This document shows positions 61,702 through 64,000 of a DNA stretch of 64,000 bases, in pieces; positions within the stretch are counted from its first letter, which is position 1; each line of letters begins with the position of its first letter. The DNA lies in NCBI GenBank assembly GCA_038503075.1, contig JBCAML010000012.1, positions 1,054,001-1,118,000 of the forward strand, given 5' to 3'. Source of the DNA: Gyromitra esculenta (lineage: Eukaryota; Ascomycota; Pezizomycetes; Pezizales; Discinaceae). The notes under the pieces were generated by a model. That model was not told where the DNA came from. It did no database searches and saw nothing but the letters and a program-made list of their open reading frames with translations. A program made the translations under genes and the position numbers.

Positions 61702-62638
61702 TGTTATACCTATTGGTAGCTTAGTTGGTTACGACTTGAGTTCGCTTACGATGCACACATATGGACTAGCGTTCAATCCCCGACCATGTCGGTTATTATT
61801 AATCTTGGTTGATTATTAATAAGATTCGGATTGGATGTTTGGTTTCCTTGTGTCATCAATGGCCGACTCTTTCGATCGACACTTCCCCGATTCGCTTATA
61901 CGTTGCGTCGCCGGTTAATTCCGACAATCACGCCATACGATAATGAGAGGGGTAGGAGCGAAGGAAAGCGTTTTAGGGTCTATGGGATTTCTTCATGTTA
62001 GTTCATGTTATTACATAGCATTTGTATTCAACACTTGACTACTATAAGTAGTCCAGTGTTCTACCGTTGAGAAGGGTCTTCTTCCTGATCATTAGCGATG
62101 AAGAACGAGCCTTATCAATATTATATTGTATAGCTTAGCGGTATACGACTTTCATTCATACTCTCAAGGTCCTGCGTTCGTTTCATCTTCAAGTAATACT
62201 TTCTTCATGCAAAGAATCCTTTATTTCTTCAAGAGACTTTGTTGTTGCTTCACGCAACACAAACCCAAAAGTCACGACGCGTCCACAACAGACCTCGTCC
62301 TTCCAGATTGGTTAGACGAAGAGTACATTCGAACGAACACGATACCCAACAAGCAAAGCAAGTGATATTCAAACTACACACAGGGCCAAGGACCCTTCAG
62401 CGTTAGTTATTAAAACCTTACTATTGGAAGTTCTTCACGGAACTTTGCTCGATCCCTACTTTGAACCCTACGGTTATCTTTTAGCGGTTCATAAGAAGCA
62501 GTTAGGACTTGCGCCTGTGTATTGTGTTGCGGATAGCAACCGGGCAGGTTATAGCGTCTAGATTGTTATCTAAAGCTTCTTGGAGATTTCCTGTGCAGTA
62601 AGAAGTACCGGTCTTACAGTGGCAATGACAAACCTATA
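61702..62638. repeat. 3' LTR (937 bp) with a non-matching interior
   Basis: It matches the 5' LTR at both ends. Between about 62130 and 62398 it carries about 269 bp that are absent from the 5' LTR. This segment holds a 79-codon frame (62126-62365) with FKRLCCCFTQHKPKS and LPDWLDEEYI, unlike any retroelement protein I know. Confidence 0.85.
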
Positions 62639-62800
62639 GTCAACTGCTGCCCCATCTCCCCAACTGTTTGCATCAACTGCAACGGAAACCATACTGCCAC
62701 CGATCTCCAGTGCCTACCTCCATGTCCTCCGAATAATTATGTCAAGACACCCTTCCACAAAAAACAATCGTCTCCCTCCCTTCACCGTTATACATCATAA
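62639..62800 (+). pseudogene. Tad-like LINE ORF1, C-terminal zinc-knuckle end
   Basis: The frame reads GNDKPIVNCCPISPTVCINC, followed by NGNHTATDLQC, a Cys-x2-Cys-x3-His-x6-Cys knuckle as in ORF1 of fungal LINEs. It ends at TAA 62798-62800, overlapping the ORF2 start at 62739 by 62 nt, the usual compact ORF1/ORF2 layout. It is the far side of ORF1 from the LTR insertion. Confidence 0.65.
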
Positions 62801-64000
62801 CTGTGCTAGAAGCTCAAAAATCTTTCACTCCTTATTTTCATCATTTCAACCTACTCCCTCGATTGTCGCAATCCAAGACCCCTATTTATGGAACGACAAA
62901 CCACTCAAAGCTCCAGGATATCATCTTCTTATTCCCTCTACTCTCCCGAATCAGAAAATCAGAGTTTGTACTTACATCTCTACTGATTTCTGCAACTCGT
63001 ATCAGGCCAGTTTCCTGGTCGAAAACTACTCCAGAGACGACATGCTAAATATCCACCTCTGTTTCAAAAATCCAATTTTTAGCGAATCAACCTACAACAT
63101 GAATATTCTTAACATCTATAATTGATCAAGACCCGACACAGGCGGACACTTTATTCATCAATCCCAAATCTTCACTACCCGCAACATCCCCACACTTATT
63201 GTTGGAGATTTCAACATTCATCATCCATCCACAGACCCACTTCGCAATATTTCCTCCCAAGAATATAACGAAGGGGAAAAGTACCATATGGCCACAAATC
63301 TATCCTCCTTCAAATGTCTTAACACGCCAGGAATTTTCACAAGATTCCCTTATGACTCTCACTCAAGACCAAGTGTACTTGATCTCAGCTTCGGCAACTC
63401 AATCATCCTCCCATTTATCAAAAAATGGAATGCTAGCCTACCCTCCACTGGCTCGGATCACATTCCCATCGCCATTCACCTTTCTACCCCTAAATCCTTC
63501 ACATCAAATCCTTCCCCAGACTGGTCAAAAACAGACTGGAAAAAACTCATCCCGCTCATCAAAGATCTAAAAATTCCCCCTCCAAATACTCAGCCAAACC
63601 TTGACAATTGGTTTGCTGAATCCCTTAACCTTGTTACCCTCCCACTCATATCATGCACCCCCACCAAAAGGCCATCTATATGGTCCAAGAAATGGTGGAC
63701 ACCTCTTCTCTCTGAACTTCGCAGAATCTTTCACTCTGTCGACAGATCACATAAAGCTAGGTTTCATGGCTCTAAAGCTCCTCCATCAGAGGAGGTCAAA
63801 AAAGCCAAATATGCCTACTTTCATGAGATTGCGTGATGTAAAAAGAACCACTGGAACTCTTTTCTCGCATCAGCATCCTCTCACGGTCGGCTTCTCGTTA
63901 AGCCCTTCAGTATCCCTGAAGGTGAGCAGTGCTACTTAAGCGGGAAACCAATACGTTCGAAGAGTGCGGTATGGTCTACAGGTCCTACGAAGGGTATACT
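62739..64000 (+). pseudogene. Tad-like LINE ORF2, endonuclease domain, running off the window
   Basis: ORF2 starts at 62739 and encodes an apurinic-type endonuclease that nicks target DNA. Seen in one frame: TVIHHNCARSS (Asn motif), AIQDPYLWNDKPL (the metal-binding Glu reads Asp), GDFNIHHPS (Asp/Asn motif) and GSDHIPIAIHL (the C-terminal Ser-Asp-His motif). Two TGA stops interrupt this frame, at 63123-63125 and 63834-63836, with recognisable sequence continuing after each. The reverse transcriptase would lie past the window end; the last 130 bases are uncertain. Confidence 0.8.

Larger units (their letters stand above)
55009..62638 (+). mobile_element. degenerate Ty3/Gypsy chromovirus, nested in the LINE
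   Basis: An LTR retrotransposon with 5' LTR 55009-55719, decayed gag and pol 55763-61493, polypurine tract just before the 3' LTR, and 3' LTR 61702-62638. The order protease, reverse transcriptase, RNase H, integrase and a C-terminal chromodomain marks it as a chromovirus. Frameshifts and stops are spread over all coding parts, so it cannot move by itself. The LTRs begin TGTTATAC and end CTTACA. No 4-6 bp target duplication is present (CTATC on the left, GTGGC on the right). Confidence 0.9.

Noticed and set aside
1..64000. CRISPR arrays, rRNA genes, telomere repeats
   Set aside because: No regularly spaced direct repeats, no rRNA-like conserved blocks and no TTAGGG arrays were seen.

Overview
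The window looks like a filamentous ascomycete (Pezizomycotina) nuclear scaffold. Genes are split by short GT..AG introns of about 44-93 nt. A fungal-type dipeptidyl peptidase III, a CE3-like secreted esterase, an MDR-type ABC exporter, an allantoate-permease-like MFS carrier, a Tad-like LINE and a chromodomain Gypsy element are present. I cannot place it to genus. All gene models were built by reading frames and splice phases by eye; no search was run.

Bases 1-33,000 are gene-poor, with no long open frame. They hold degraded repeats: a 575-bp hAT remnant with a piece of the transposase dimerisation domain (10,381-10,955), three small inverted-repeat elements (about 15.9, 17.1 and 18.7 kb) and two diverged dispersed repeats shared between about 10-12 kb and 31-32 kb. 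Two small three-exon genes sit in this desert (6,578-7,080 and about 21,061-21,744). They share intron phases (1 and 1), a last exon of exactly 137 nt and a duplicated motif, L-x-x-Y-[LI]-x-Q-x4-[DE]-P, once in exon 2 and once in exon 3. I do not recognise the family; it is the most interesting item here.

Bases 33,000-52,500 are the gene-bearing part: DPP3 on the minus strand (33,144-35,296, with an upstream in-frame ATG that could add a mitochondrial presequence), a secreted SGNH/CE3 esterase (37,316-38,171), a four-exon complex I subunit of NDUFB4/B15 type on the minus strand (39,322-39,756; every exon too short to show as a long ORF), a 14-exon full-length ABC transporter (44,554-49,547) and a seven-exon MFS permease (50,571-52,444). 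Two TA-flanked MITEs and a dead mariner transposase lie between them at 40.0-43.0 kb. The ABC and MFS genes are neighbours on one strand, which suggests a transport-related pair, but no biosynthetic gene is visible with them.

Bases 53,000-64,000 are nested transposons. A Tad-like LINE (20-bp tandem repeat, ORF1, ORF2 endonuclease) is split inside ORF1 by a decayed Gypsy chromovirus (55,009-62,638). The two LTRs match at both ends but carry unrelated middle segments, and no target-site duplication flanks the insertion.
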